Shown here: positions 8,165-16,516 of the stretch, piece by piece
Layout of the letters: every line of letters starts with the position of its first letter
How positions within the stretch are numbered: position 1 is the first letter of the stretch
DNA from: Thalassiosira profunda
Lineage: Eukaryota > Bacillariophyta > Thalassiosirophyceae > Thalassiosirales > Thalassiosiraceae
Reading direction: 5' to 3'
Assembly (NCBI GenBank): GCA_036939355.1
Contig: JALLAP010001290.1
Coordinates: 1-16,516 of the forward strand
Length of the DNA: 16,516 bases
Program-made: the position numbers and the translations under genes
Notes under the pieces: model-generated
The model's database searches: none
Told to the model about the DNA's origin: nothing
What the model saw: only the letters and a program-made list of their open reading frames with translations

Positions 8165-8391
8165 CGTAAGGCTCGATTGACGGTCAACTCTCAATCAGCA
8201 AGGCGGGGCGGTATCGGTGCACATGGCTGGATTTTGTGGTTGAGCTTGGCCCTTGGGCCTTGGCGGCAGCTCAGTGCGAGCTTCGTGGGTAGACAGCAGT
8301 TTCAACAAATGCGTAACTTCATTTGTTATTCAGCGCTATTCATTTACGAAGCTTTGGTCCCAACCCCACAACAACAGCTCCACCGCCAACG
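8165..8391. promoter_or_regulatory. Bidirectional promoter of PPR and DNL zinc-finger genes
   Basis: Only 227 bp separate two divergent start codons, and both proteins carry mitochondrial-type presequences. No convincing ORF or named element is visible. Confidence 0.55.
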
Positions 8392-9099
8392 ATGAACTCG
8401 GCCGCGTCTTCCCTCCGATGCCTCGCCCGCGCCTGCGGTGGAGCCTCGTCACTAGTACACAACCGCCGCCGTTGTTCTTGCGTGGCCACTTGCGGGCGCG
8501 GCCCGCCGTCGACGCCGATTGCAAAGCGACATGCACATCACGTGTCCCGTCTTGCGCCTGGGCAATTGGTCGGTGATGGGCGACAGCAGCTGCCTTGGCC
8601 TACAACGGGAGCACATCCATCCATATGGCCGGGAAAATATGGTGCGCTTCGCCCAATCCACTCCTGCAATCCTCTACGCAACAATTCCAGTGACTCCCAC
8701 AGCGATGGGGCAGAGGAAGTCTCATCCTCTCCACCAACACCAATCGCTGACGAACAACCACAACTGACTGAGTCCTTTACCGACGTCCCCGGCACCACCA
8801 ACACCCAAGCCAAAAAGCTCGCCATCATTTACACCTGCAAAGTGTGCAATACTCGCTCGGCCAAGCAATTTACGGAACATTCGTACAAGCACGGGGTCGT
8901 GTTGGTGCGATGCCCGGGCTGCCAGAATCTGCACTTGATTGCGGACAATTTGGGGTGGTTCGAGGAGGGCGAAGAGGATGGAGAGGGATGGAATGTGGAG
9001 AAGGTGCTGGCCAGGGCGGGGGAGAATGTGAAGGCAGTGAGCGGGGAGGACGTGTTAGAGTTGACGCTTAATGATGTGATGGGCAAGAAAGAGGAATAG
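8392..9099 (+). CDS. DNL-type zinc finger protein (Tim15/Zim17/Hep1), mitochondrial Hsp70 partner
   Basis: Keeps matrix Hsp70 soluble and active during protein import and folding. 235 residues from the first ATG in frame. The zinc finger has CKVC at 149-152 and CPGC at 174-177, with the typical HSYKHGVVLVRC between the pairs. The family signature follows as LIADNLGWF at 182-190 (DNL at 185-187). The first 145 residues are Arg/Ala/Ser/Cys-rich at the start, then low-complexity Ser/Pro, consistent with a mitochondrial presequence plus a linker longer than in yeast Zim17 (whole protein about 170 residues). Plastid-located DNL proteins exist in plants, but no ER signal or FAP motif is present here, so mitochondria are preferred. 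The tail ends ELTLNDVMGKKEE. No intron is needed. It converges on the importin gene with a 124-bp gap. Confidence 0.92.
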   Translation: MNSAASSLRCLARACGGASSLVHNRRRCSCVATCGRGPPSTPIAKRHAHHVSRLAPGQLVGDGRQQLPWPTTGAHPSIWPGKYGALRPIHSCNPLRNNSSDSHSDGAEEVSSSPPTPIADEQPQLTESFTDVPGTTNTQAKKLAIIYTCKVCNTRSAKQFTEHSYKHGVVLVRCPGCQNLHLIADNLGWFEEGEEDGEGWNVEKVLARAGENVKAVSGEDVLELTLNDVMGKKEE

Positions 9100-9223
9100 A
9101 AGTAGAATGCAAACGCAAGAACTCGGTGTTGCGCCTTATAATTCTCCAGGCCAGGAGTGGGTACGGTATTAAAGGCGCATCACGCAACCATTTGGTTTCG
9201 TTTCTTTATCTATTATGTTCACC

Positions 9224-12200
9224 TCACGACGCCGGACTCGCCGGGCCAGCCTGACTTCTCGCCGCATCCACAGCCGCGAACAGCTGCTGGCAAATAGCGA
9301 CGGCGTCGGCCGGCAACGCCGCCTGGACCTGCTGATACACCTCCGGTTCCCTCTTGTACGCCTCCTTCAACACGTCGTTCACGTAGGTCAAATCGTCCAC
9401 GTTGTCGACGGGGCTGTGGAAATCGTCTTCCAGATCGTCGAAGTCGTCGTCCCACCCCTCGCCCATGAGGAATTGCGAAATGTCCCCGCCCGCAGTGAGC
9501 TTGTTGAGTGCGCTCATGTACGCCTCGTCGTTGGGGTTGGTCACGTCCTCGTTCTCGTCGAATCCCTCCCACTCGTCGTCCTCGCCAGCCTCAGGCTCGA
9601 TGGCCGCGTCGTCCTCCTTCTGGCCCTTTTCCGCATCTGCCTTCATCTTTGCTGCCAGTTTGACAGCAGCCGTGATAATGTTGGGAAGCATGGACCCCAG
9701 ATGTTGCGGCATCGACGAGGCAGGGATGCGAAGGATAGAGAGCAGGCCAAGCACTGTCATTTTTTGCGACAGCCACCCTTCCATGGCGTCAATCTCTTTC
9801 ATCCATTGTGTGAGTACTTGATGCGTAACGCCGCGCTTCTCCAGTTCCTGCAGCTCCAGCTGGGGATTGTAATAGAGGGCAGAACCAATGACCTGGAAGA
9901 TCACGTGGCGCGTTGTTGGAACCTCTGCGTTCACCTGCTGTCCAAGCTTCGCGAGGGAGATGTCGTTGATGACCGGCAAGTAGTTATCCACCTGACCAGT
10001 GCAGTTGTGCAACACGCTCATGTAGAGTTGGAGGGCTTTGCGCTGCTCGCTCTCCGACGCACGTTCCTCATTCACTGATTTGGAGACGATGGTGAAGATC
10101 ATGTCAATGTACTTCACAGTGCCCTCGGCAGTATTGACAGACCCCGCGAGGAAGTGGGCAGGGTCCTTGGCGATGAAATTGTTGAACGGCGGGGCCATCA
10201 GGATCATATAATCGAAGGCCCAGTTCTCGAACGCCACATACAGGAGAGGGAACGCCTCCCACAGCGCGGGAGAGATTTGTTGCGGGAAGTACGTCAGGAA
10301 GGTCAAGGTATCGAGAGCGAACTCGACGTACTCCAGATATTCCCCGTCGTGGCCCAGTATTTGAAGAATGAGCGGGACGAGGTGGGCCTCCATGCCCTTG
10401 TACAGCTCGGCGTGCTCGCACGTTCCCTTGAGCACAGTGTTGATGCACTCCAGACACTGAGCAGCGGCCATGGCGGCGTCGTCGTCGTCGTCCCCAGCGT
10501 CAATGTAAGTTTTGAAGGCCGTCGACAGTTGCGTCACCAGCGCAATGGCGTGGGGCCCAATGTGTTCCCCAAAGACGTCAATGATGACCTGCAGCGCCGC
10601 CACCACCTCGTCGTTGCCAATCTCGTTCATGATGCGGAAGTACTCGTTCAGTATGTGGGGCAGGACGGGAAGCAACGTCTGATCCGCGCCCTCCACCTCG
10701 ATCAAAAACCGCAGGGCCTTGCTTGCCTCGATCTGGACGGGGAGGGCGGGATCGCTCAGCCGCTGCAAAACCAGCTGGATCAGGTTCCGCAAGTGCGTGC
10801 CATCGTCCGTCCACGGCGTCTCGGAGAAGCGCTGCACCATCCAGCACGCCCGGCACCGCAAAAATCCCACGGGGCTGTTGAAGTCCGGAAAAACGCTCGA
10901 CACCATTAATCCTTCTAATTCCGACGAGTACTTCTTCTTCGACAGGAGGATTTCTGAGAGGGACCCAAACGCCAGCAGTGCCCCGTCCTTCTCGACGTGG
11001 TTCCGACTCGCCTCGTCAGTGGCATTGTACCGCTGCAAGATCTCCGTCAGGAAGCCCAACAGGGGCTGCATCGTGTCCTGCCCCCGGTACTTCACCGCGC
11101 TCGTCACCAATGTGATGGCCGACATGCGGGGATCGTAAAAGTCCGCCAACGGCGAGTTCTGCTTGTGCACGAACTCGTGAGGATCGTTCTCGAACTCGTC
11201 AATGTCTTCCGAAGTCAGGCACATGGCCGGAAAACAGACCTTGTACAGCAAAAAGTCCATGTGGGGTTTGAGGAGTTTGTACGTGGGGGCCAACTCGACA
11301 GCCAGGTCCACAAAGTTGAGGCAGAGGTGGACCACCCGATCGGTGCAGAATTGTCCCGATGGGCGGAGGTTGAGCGTCTCGCACACGGGCCCGAGGAAGG
11401 AGGGGGCGACGTTCTGCGAGAAGTACTTGGCGAACTCTTTTACTTCCTCCTCCGCGTAGTTGGGGATGCCGTACCGGGAGAAGAGCCGGGTCATGATCTG
11501 CGCCGCCCACTTTTTGACCTTCCACCACGGCCAGGCGTTCCGTTCTTCTTTGGTGGTAGGCTGCCCCTTGGGTTCGAGGCCGGTGCTCGCCTCCGGGAGG
11601 GGCTTGGTCAATACCGCCTTGAGCACCTCGAACCACGGGCCCATGGCGTCAGGGTTGGCCAATGCCGGAGAGGGAGTGGACGACGCACTCCCATCCGCGT
11701 TATTCCCATTCGGCAGGTAGAATTGGGTCGAGCTCCAGAAGATCTTGAGAATCTGCTTCAGCATCATCGCCCCCTCGATCGAGTGCTCGTTCGGCCCGGA
11801 CAACCTCTGCGCCAGCGGCAGCAATAGGGGAAAGCTCTGCATGACAATCTCGTTCAATGGTCCCCGCGCCTCCCGACTTTTGTACTCGTAGCGCTTGCAC
11901 ACCTTCCGCATCGCCAGAAGGGCATTGTGCACCCGCAACGCCGCCGCGGGGTCGTTGTTCTGGGCAATCGCCGCCAGCAGCGTGGGAACCAGCTCCGGCC
12001 ACTGTTCCGGAAAGTCGTGAATAGCAATGCAATGCAACGTCTCTGCCATCAAGTCCCTGATACTCTTGTCCGGCTCGGCCAGCAAGCACTCCACGAGCTT
12101 CCCCTTGACGGCACGCTTGTCCTCCCCCGAGAGCAGCGGCGAGGGGGCGGGGGTGCCGTCGGCGTTGGTCGCGCCATCGAGGGCGGGGAGGGGGAGGCCT

Positions 12201-12589
12201 AGATAAGAGACCCGCTCGACCCAGCATTCGCGGCAGATGTTCTTGAGCTGGATGGCGGCCGCCTGTCGGACCTCGTATTGGACCTGCAAAGATATTGCAT
12301 GGATTGAGGCGGCGGTTAGTTGCGTTGCGGTGTTGCAGGACGGTGCACGTGAATGTGAGCATTGCAAAAAAGTCGACACACAAGCACCCAGCACACTACA
12401 TAATCAACAACGCACCTGCTTCTCCTCCGTTATGTGAAGCAACATCCGCGTCGCCCCCGGCACGAACTTCAGCCGCTTCACCCGCTCCTCGGCCGGATCC
12501 CGCACCGCGGCGTCGGGGCTGAACGACTGTTGGAGGGCCACGTGCAGGGCCTCCACCTGGGTCATGTCGACGCCGTTCGCGGCGGCCAT
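9224..12589 (-). CDS. Importin-7/8-type karyopherin (importin-beta family)
   Basis: A HEAT-repeat nuclear transport receptor that binds RanGTP. The IPO7/IPO8/Sxm1/Nmd5 group imports ribosomal proteins, histones and other cargo. Exon 1 (12589-12416) and exon 2 (12283-9224) give 1077 residues, close to human IPO7 (about 1040). The start ATG is in a strong ACCATGG context and begins MAAANGVDMTQ. The importin-beta N-terminal domain follows and is completed across the splice: EEKQ then VQYEVRQAAAIQLKN and ECW. Blocks typical of this subgroup include FPEQWPELVP, FLLYKVCFPAMCLT, EFENDPHEFVHK, and FLRCRACWMVQRF. An acidic segment at about 947-1025 (EDDEWEGFDENED, WDDDFDDLEDDF) is followed by the terminal VDDLTYVNDVL helix region. 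Long ORFs on the opposite strand are codon shadows. Head-to-head with NSUN5. Confidence 0.95.
12284..12415 (-). other. Importin gene intron
   Basis: 132 nt, donor CAG|GTGCGT, acceptor TTTGCAG, phase 0, on the minus strand. It lies within the conserved N-terminal importin domain. Confidence 0.93.
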
Positions 12590-12898
12590 GGTTGACAGAT
12601 ATTGAGAGAAACAAGCAGCGAGGGGTGCCCAGTGGACCGTGGTTGGTGCGCTGAGGTGCGAGAGGGCTGGGAGGCCGCGAAAGGTGTAGGGGGCGGGCCA
12701 GCGGAAATGACGGGCGGGCGTGGTCGGGTGTTGGAGAAGGAGAAGGGAGAAGGCGGAAAGGCCTGGCCGTCGCCGTCGCTCCAGCGCACTCTCCTTGACC
12801 ACTCATTTCTTACCTTCTACTCACTCGCATCTCCTTGACCACTCATTTTACACCTGCGCGCCGCCAAGCAGCGCGCCGCCCATCACCCCCCCGCGACG
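12590..12898. promoter_or_regulatory. Bidirectional promoter of importin-7/8 and NSUN5 genes
   Basis: 309 bp between two divergent start codons. It contains a 19-bp direct repeat close to the NSUN5 start and a G/A-rich stretch around 12715-12765. No ORF here is supported. Confidence 0.55.
12790..12848. repeat. 19-bp direct repeat with 40-bp period upstream of NSUN5
   Basis: tctccttgaccactcattt is exact at 12790-12808 and 12830-12848, ending 51 bp before the NSUN5 start codon. The spacing of roughly four helical turns would place both copies on one face of the DNA. Confidence 0.8.
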
Positions 12899-14698
12899 AT
12901 GAGCAGCTCGCCCTACCAGGCCCCCGCGTCCCTCCTGGGGGAGCACCTCCGCTCCGGCCGGGGACTCAAGTCCCTCGCCTTCGACGCTCTCGGTGGCAAG
13001 AAGAAGGGCGGCAGCGTTCCCAACAAAGCAACATACGCCACGGTGTGCAAGACGCTGCAGCACCTCCCGGCCATTGATCACATCCTAGACGCCAATGGGA
13101 AGAAACTCCGCAAGGCCGTTGGCTTCGACGGCGTCCGCAACAAGGGACTGATGTACATCATGCTGTACGAACTGCTGTTTGGAAAGTACAAGCGGATACG
13201 GGGCGGGGGCAAGCTGAAGCGGATGATTGTCAAGCACGAGAAGGAATTGCGGAGGGGGGCGGAGGGATATGTAAAGACGCACGGCGCGATCGACGATGGT
13301 GGAGGCGTCGGGGTGGCGTTTCCGAGGTATGTGCGGGTGAACACGCTGCGGGCAAGTGTGGAAGAAGTAGTGGCATCTCTGAGAGAGCGGCTGGCAACGG
13401 CAAGTGATGGATCGGCTGCAAAGGCTGCAAAGGGATCGCAATCCGCTTCAATCTACGCCGATGCCCACGCGCCCAACCTGCTGGTGATGACGCCCTCGTC
13501 TTCCTTGTGGCTGCACCGCGGGCATTCCCTCGTGGAATCGGGAAAGGTGGTCTTGCAGGATAAAAGCTCGTGCTTCTCGGCGCTGGCGGTGGTCCACGGC
13601 CTCGATGACGAGGCAATGGCAGCAGAAAAGGTCGATTATATCGATGCATGCGCAGCTCCAGGGAACAAGACGTCGCACCTGGCCGCATTAGCCTCCTTGC
13701 TCAATGGTACAAATCAACCTGCAAAGAAGAAGAAGGGCAAGGCAAGGCGTGCACGCTCGACAATCCACGCCTTCGAACGAAACTCCACTCGATTTTCCAC
13801 CCTCTCGGAGCGAATGGACCAATTGGTTCCTTCCGAGGGCAATGTGACAGTGGCCCCAGTCCACGGCGACTTCCTCAAGTCCGACCCCGCCGATGCCCAA
13901 TTCGCCAATGTGAAAGCCATAATGCTGGATCCCAGCTGCTCGGGCAGTGGGATTGTCAACTCCCCCGATCGACTGAGTGGCGATGCAAAAGATGGGAAGG
14001 ATAGAAAGGATGACAAGAGGATCGAATCGCTGTCCAACTTTCAATTGGTGGCGCTGAAGCACGCGCTGTCGTTTCCCCAAGCGGAGCGGGTGGTGTACTC
14101 GACGTGTTCGGTGCACGCGGAGGAGAACGAGGGCGTGGTGTCCAAGGCGCTTGCGGAGGTGAATGTCATAGATGGAGAGAATGAATGGCAGCTTGCGGCG
14201 CCAAAATGTCTCGAGCGCTGGGTCCGGAGGGGGAAGGAGACGGCGGGGCTGACGAAGGAGCAGGCTGAGTGTTTGGTGCGGTGCGACGGATTGGATGGCG
14301 ATGAGACAAACGGCTTCTTCGTGGCGTTGTTCGTGCGGAAGAGGATTGCAGATCGTATCAATGGCGATAAGAAGAGAGCAGAGGCAGATGAGCCAAGCTT
14401 GATGGCGGACCTGCCGGTGTACGACGGGCAATTTGCCAGTGTTGCCAACGAGGCGTGCGAGCCCAAAAACACCGCCGAGGACGCTGTGGGCGCACAACCT
14501 ACGAAAGACCAAGCGCATTCCCACAGCGGCGGAAATCAGCATAATGAGAGCAAGCAGGATGCAAAGCCGTCAGGAAAGGCAACAGACAAGTCGGCGAAGA
14601 AGCGCCAGAAGAAATTGGCGTGGAAAAAGCGCCAAGCGCTGCAAAAGGCCGAAAGGATGAAGAAGAAGGAGGAGGCGTCGAAGGCCCCATCAGACTGA
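12899..14698 (+). CDS. NSUN5: NSUN5/Rcm1-type 25S/28S rRNA cytosine-5 methyltransferase
   Basis: Uses S-adenosylmethionine to methylate one cytosine of large-subunit rRNA during ribosome assembly, in the nucleolus. Intronless, 599 residues. The N-terminal RNA-binding part has the NSUN5 features VGFDGVRNKGLMYIMLYELLFG near 75-95 and PRYVRVNTL at 142-150. Catalytic motifs: DACAAPGNKTSHLA at 249-262 (SAM binding), DPSCSGSG at 344-351 with Cys347, and YSTCSVHAEENE at 400-411 with Cys403. These are the two cysteines used by this enzyme class for product release and nucleophilic attack. The family block NGFFVALF follows. It is longer than human NSUN5 (429 aa) because of a Lys/Arg-rich insert after LLNGT and a roughly 120-residue hydrophilic tail ending in a KKRQKK-rich basic stretch, which could serve nucleolar localisation. 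It ends 17 bp from the end of enkurin. Confidence 0.95.
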   Translation: MSSSPYQAPASLLGEHLRSGRGLKSLAFDALGGKKKGGSVPNKATYATVCKTLQHLPAIDHILDANGKKLRKAVGFDGVRNKGLMYIMLYELLFGKYKRIRGGGKLKRMIVKHEKELRRGAEGYVKTHGAIDDGGGVGVAFPRYVRVNTLRASVEEVVASLRERLATASDGSAAKAAKGSQSASIYADAHAPNLLVMTPSSSLWLHRGHSLVESGKVVLQDKSSCFSALAVVHGLDDEAMAAEKVDYIDACAAPGNKTSHLAALASLLNGTNQPAKKKKGKARRARSTIHAFERNSTRFSTLSERMDQLVPSEGNVTVAPVHGDFLKSDPADAQFANVKAIMLDPSCSGSGIVNSPDRLSGDAKDGKDRKDDKRIESLSNFQLVALKHALSFPQAERVVYSTCSVHAEENEGVVSKALAEVNVIDGENEWQLAAPKCLERWVRRGKETAGLTKEQAECLVRCDGLDGDETNGFFVALFVRKRIADRINGDKKRAEADEPSLMADLPVYDGQFASVANEACEPKNTAEDAVGAQPTKDQAHSHSGGNQHNESKQDAKPSGKATDKSAKKRQKKLAWKKRQALQKAERMKKKEEASKAPSD

Positions 14699-14715
14699 GT
14701 TAGCATTGCAATTGC

Positions 14716-15580
14716 TCATTTCTTAATCAGTAACGGCCCCGGACGCTCAAGTCGCTCGATGTCCTCCTCGAGCTGCTTCAGCTCGGCCTCCTGCGAGGCC
14801 TTCCTCTTGATCTCTCCCGGCGTGTCCAGGATGACCTTGTGGCAGTGCTGTTGGTACTCCGCATTCACCTCGCCCCACCGCCGCTTCAGCATGTTGATGA
14901 GGTTTCGTCGCTCGCCCTCGTTCATTACCTCCGCCTCTTGGCTAGAGCCCTTGGCCGGCCCGTATTGCTCCGCCACGTACTCGTCGACGAGCTCCTTCTC
15001 GTGCTCGATCTCGGCCTTGACCGATTCGAGGTAGGCGGGCACCTTCCCGTAGTCCTCCTTGGCCGTGTAGGGGACCTCCTCCTTCCTCTTCTTGGGGCTG
15101 CTGTTGATTATCTCCACCGCGTTGCAATTGATGTAATTCTTCGACGTCCGCAGTCCCTGGGCAGGCTTGTCGTTGCGCGAGGGCACCGCAGGCTTGTGCG
15201 CTTCCTTGCTCCGGTCGGGATGCTCCACCGTTGGGATGCGCTCTCCTTCCCGGCATTGCCGTGTGCCCTTTCGCAGGAACTGCTTGGGATTCGGCGGCTG
15301 CGGCTGCACCCCAAACGAGCTGATCACGGCGTGGTTCTTCTTGAGCGAGTGAAAGCCCTTGCCGTCGACTACAGTCGTCCCTTGCAAGCAGAAGGTTGAC
15401 CCGATGAGAGGAGAATTGGGCTGCAGAGAGAATAATGGGCACGTGACATGAGCGCGTTTGCTAAGGCAGAGATGCAAAAACTGAGGGGGCAACACTCACA
15501 TCATACTTGGATCGGTAAATCTGCTTCTTCGGCTGTTTCCGTTGCGGCTGTTCGACGAACTTGTAAATGCTCTCCGACAT
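14716..15580 (-). CDS. ENKUR: Enkurin, axonemal microtubule inner protein
   Basis: Enkurin (FAP106 in Chlamydomonas) lies inside the doublet microtubules of motile cilia and flagella, and in animals also binds calmodulin and TRPC channels. Exon 1 (15580-15500) and exon 2 (15420-14716) give 261 residues; animal enkurin is about 256. The start was chosen because MSESIYKFV matches the conserved SESIYNLI start; an upstream in-frame ATG at 15742 would add 54 unconserved residues. Further matches: PNPKQFLRKG with nearby proline clusters, GLRTSKNYINCNAVEII (animal GIQSGKNFINTNAADII), KEDYGKVPAYL, and the C-terminal enkurin domain with LKRRWGEVNAEYQ, a TPGEIKRKASQEAELKQLEEDI coiled coil and a basic end. 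It implies a flagellated stage. Divergent from the unknown gene to its right. Confidence 0.94.
15421..15499 (-). other. Enkurin intron
   Basis: 79 nt on the minus strand, donor GTGAGT, acceptor CTCTCTGCAG, phase 0, joining RSKYD to PNSPL. Confidence 0.93.
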
Positions 15581-15870
15581 CCTGCGTGCTGGGACTGTTA
15601 GGAGCAACGCTGAGGCGCCCGTGCCGGGGGTGGCCGGCGTAGTCGGCGGCCAAACGCTCGCCGTTGCCTCCTCTCGTTTGAACCAGCCAAAATTGCGAAA
15701 AACCAACCAAAGTTTGTACCCCCTGTTTAAGCCCGGAAACATACTCTCAGCTCTCAGCTCCCCTCAGCCACTCGCAGCCGCAGCCGGCGTCAATCTTGGG
15801 CATTCTGTGCCTCCATTAAGGCGGCACCTGCCTGCCCTTGTATTTTTTTAGCCGAAGATAGATTGCGTTG
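15581..15870. promoter_or_regulatory. Divergent region between enkurin and the right-edge gene
   Basis: 290 bp between two outward-facing starts. It includes short CTCAGC-type repeats around 15747-15770 and an A/T run (tattttttta, 15841-15850) 20 bp before the next start. An ORF extending enkurin upstream to 15742 is possible but unconserved. Confidence 0.45.
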
Positions 15871-16516
15871 ATGCTTCGCCGGCTCTTCAGCAAGGATGAC
15901 CGCGAAAAGGAGCTCCGGCAGCTCACCCGTTCCATCAAGAGGACAATGCAGACTCAAAAGCGAGAGGTAAAGGGCATCGCAGACATCGTCTTCACTGTGG
16001 GCAAGAAGGAGGCGAGCGCCTTCAAAGCCAAAAACGAGGGCTGCCGTGCCCGCGGCGAGCCGTATTACGTCAGACTGAAGCAGGATATTGGCTCCAAGGA
16101 GAAGCTGGTGTCCATTTGGACGAGGACGTCGCCCGAAAAGGACGAATTCATCACCGATCTCGTCCTCGCCAGCACCCAGCCCAACCACGAGCACTTCTTC
16201 TTTGGAGACAGGGAGTCCTACCGGCTAATCTGCCATTCTGATATGCGAGGATTAAAAGCGTCGGACCCAACGCTGTGCCTCTGGTTCAAGAAGGGCGTCG
16301 GACCGAGGTTTGTCGCCGACATCCGAGTATCGTATACGAAGGAAGACCAGATTGACCTCGCTCGCAGGAATTATGAGATGCTGCCACTGTGTCTGTCGCG
16401 ATTTGGCCTGGCCTACGCCAACCTGTGGATTCTGTGGTCGTCCGCGCAGATTGTTCGCCTCGCAGATGCCGACCACATCGAGAAGGAGTTGGCAGACTAC
16501 ACCAAAATGCTGGCCA
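15871..16516 (+). CDS. Unknown protein with threefold MABP-like beta repeat (3' partial)
   Basis: Not recognised as a named gene. 215 complete codons are present and the frame is open at the right edge. After a basic, helical N-terminus (MLRRLFSKDD, then repeated K/R) come three copies of one pattern at 50-58-residue spacing: (I/V)(A/T)D(I/L)-x-(V/L) at 36-43, 94-101 and 148-155; a (Y/S/N)Y strand at 65, 116 and 167; and an L-x2-(I/L)W strand at 79-83, 134-138 and 184-189. A periodic three-unit beta pattern with ITD/ADI plus LW-x-K recalls the MABP beta-prism domain found in MVB12 and DENN proteins. That assignment is by eye and tentative. No signal peptide or membrane segment is seen. Its neighbour enkurin is flagellar, which hints at, but does not show, a related role. 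An intron inside the shown part cannot be excluded. Confidence 0.6.
   Translation, partial: MLRRLFSKDDREKELRQLTRSIKRTMQTQKREVKGIADIVFTVGKKEASAFKAKNEGCRARGEPYYVRLKQDIGSKEKLVSIWTRTSPEKDEFITDLVLASTQPNHEHFFFGDRESYRLICHSDMRGLKASDPTLCLWFKKGVGPRFVADIRVSYTKEDQIDLARRNYEMLPLCLSRFGLAYANLWILWSSAQIVRLADADHIEKELADYTKMLA

Noticed and set aside
8165..8194. PPR start at TTG 8194
   Set aside because: A non-ATG start is not expected in a nuclear gene; MM at 8164 begins a good presequence.
9215..11827. Long plus-strand ORFs (9215-10078, 10154-10909, 10997-11827)
   Set aside because: They mirror the importin coding strand and have no family motifs; the minus-strand importin is unambiguous.
13688..14542. 284-residue minus-strand ORF opposite NSUN5
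   Set aside because: Antisense shadow; NSUN5 on the plus strand has all catalytic motifs.
14839..15399. 186-residue plus-strand ORF opposite enkurin
   Set aside because: Leu/Arg-rich antisense shadow of enkurin exon 2.
15581..15742. Upstream ATG at 15742 as the enkurin start
   Set aside because: Adds 54 residues unlike any enkurin, whereas MSESIYKF at 15580 matches the family start.
1..16516. CRISPR arrays, tRNA or rRNA genes, transposons, prophage or bacterial operons
   Set aside because: None found; all recognisable genes are eukaryotic and intron-bearing, and the only long exact repeats are the two 72-bp assembly overlaps.

Overview
This is nuclear DNA from a protist that carries a complex (secondary) red-type plastid and builds flagella. 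It is most likely a stramenopile (heterokont) alga with a compact genome. The evidence is as follows. Two genes (3124-3692 and 4279-5293) encode an ER signal peptide followed by the phenylalanine-containing FAP/ASAFAP cleavage motif typical of nucleus-encoded plastid proteins in red-derived complex plastids. The genes have short GT-AG introns (79-173 nt). An enkurin gene implies a motile axoneme, and every other recognisable gene is eukaryotic housekeeping. The species cannot be named from the sequence.

Layout, left to right: the 3' part of an mRNA capping enzyme (+, gene runs off the left edge); a tandem-repeat NTF2/SnoaL-like protein with a broken second repeat (-); PGR5, the regulator of cyclic electron flow around photosystem I (+, one intron); a plastid-targeted atypical short-chain dehydrogenase/reductase (+, two introns); a mitochondrial-type pentatricopeptide repeat protein (-, one intron); a DNL-type zinc-finger partner of mitochondrial Hsp70 (+); an importin-7/8-type karyopherin (-, one intron); an NSUN5/Rcm1 rRNA cytosine-5 methyltransferase (+); enkurin (-, one intron); and the first 215 codons of an unknown protein with a threefold MABP-like repeat (+, runs off the right edge). 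No CRISPR array, tRNA, rRNA or recognisable transposon was found.

Apart from the co-oriented plastid pair PGR5/SDR, genes alternate strand, giving head-to-head and tail-to-tail neighbours separated by 17-590 bp. Several head-to-head pairs fit a shared role: PPR with DNL zinc finger (mitochondria), and importin-7/8 with NSUN5 (ribosome biogenesis).

The most useful corrections for a reader are these. (1) A single N at 1503 and another at 6455 each sit between two identical 72-bp copies. These look like unmerged contig overlaps, not biology. The first scrambles the C-terminus of the capping enzyme and the second falls across a splice acceptor. (2) The capping enzyme does not start at the ATG at 57. 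The reading frame is open to the left edge and encodes the last strands of a tunnel-type (Cet1-like) RNA triphosphatase fused to the guanylyltransferase. (3) The NTF2-like gene carries an apparent 5-nt insertion that breaks repeat 2. No clear new multi-gene system is visible. The least explained gene is the one at the right edge.
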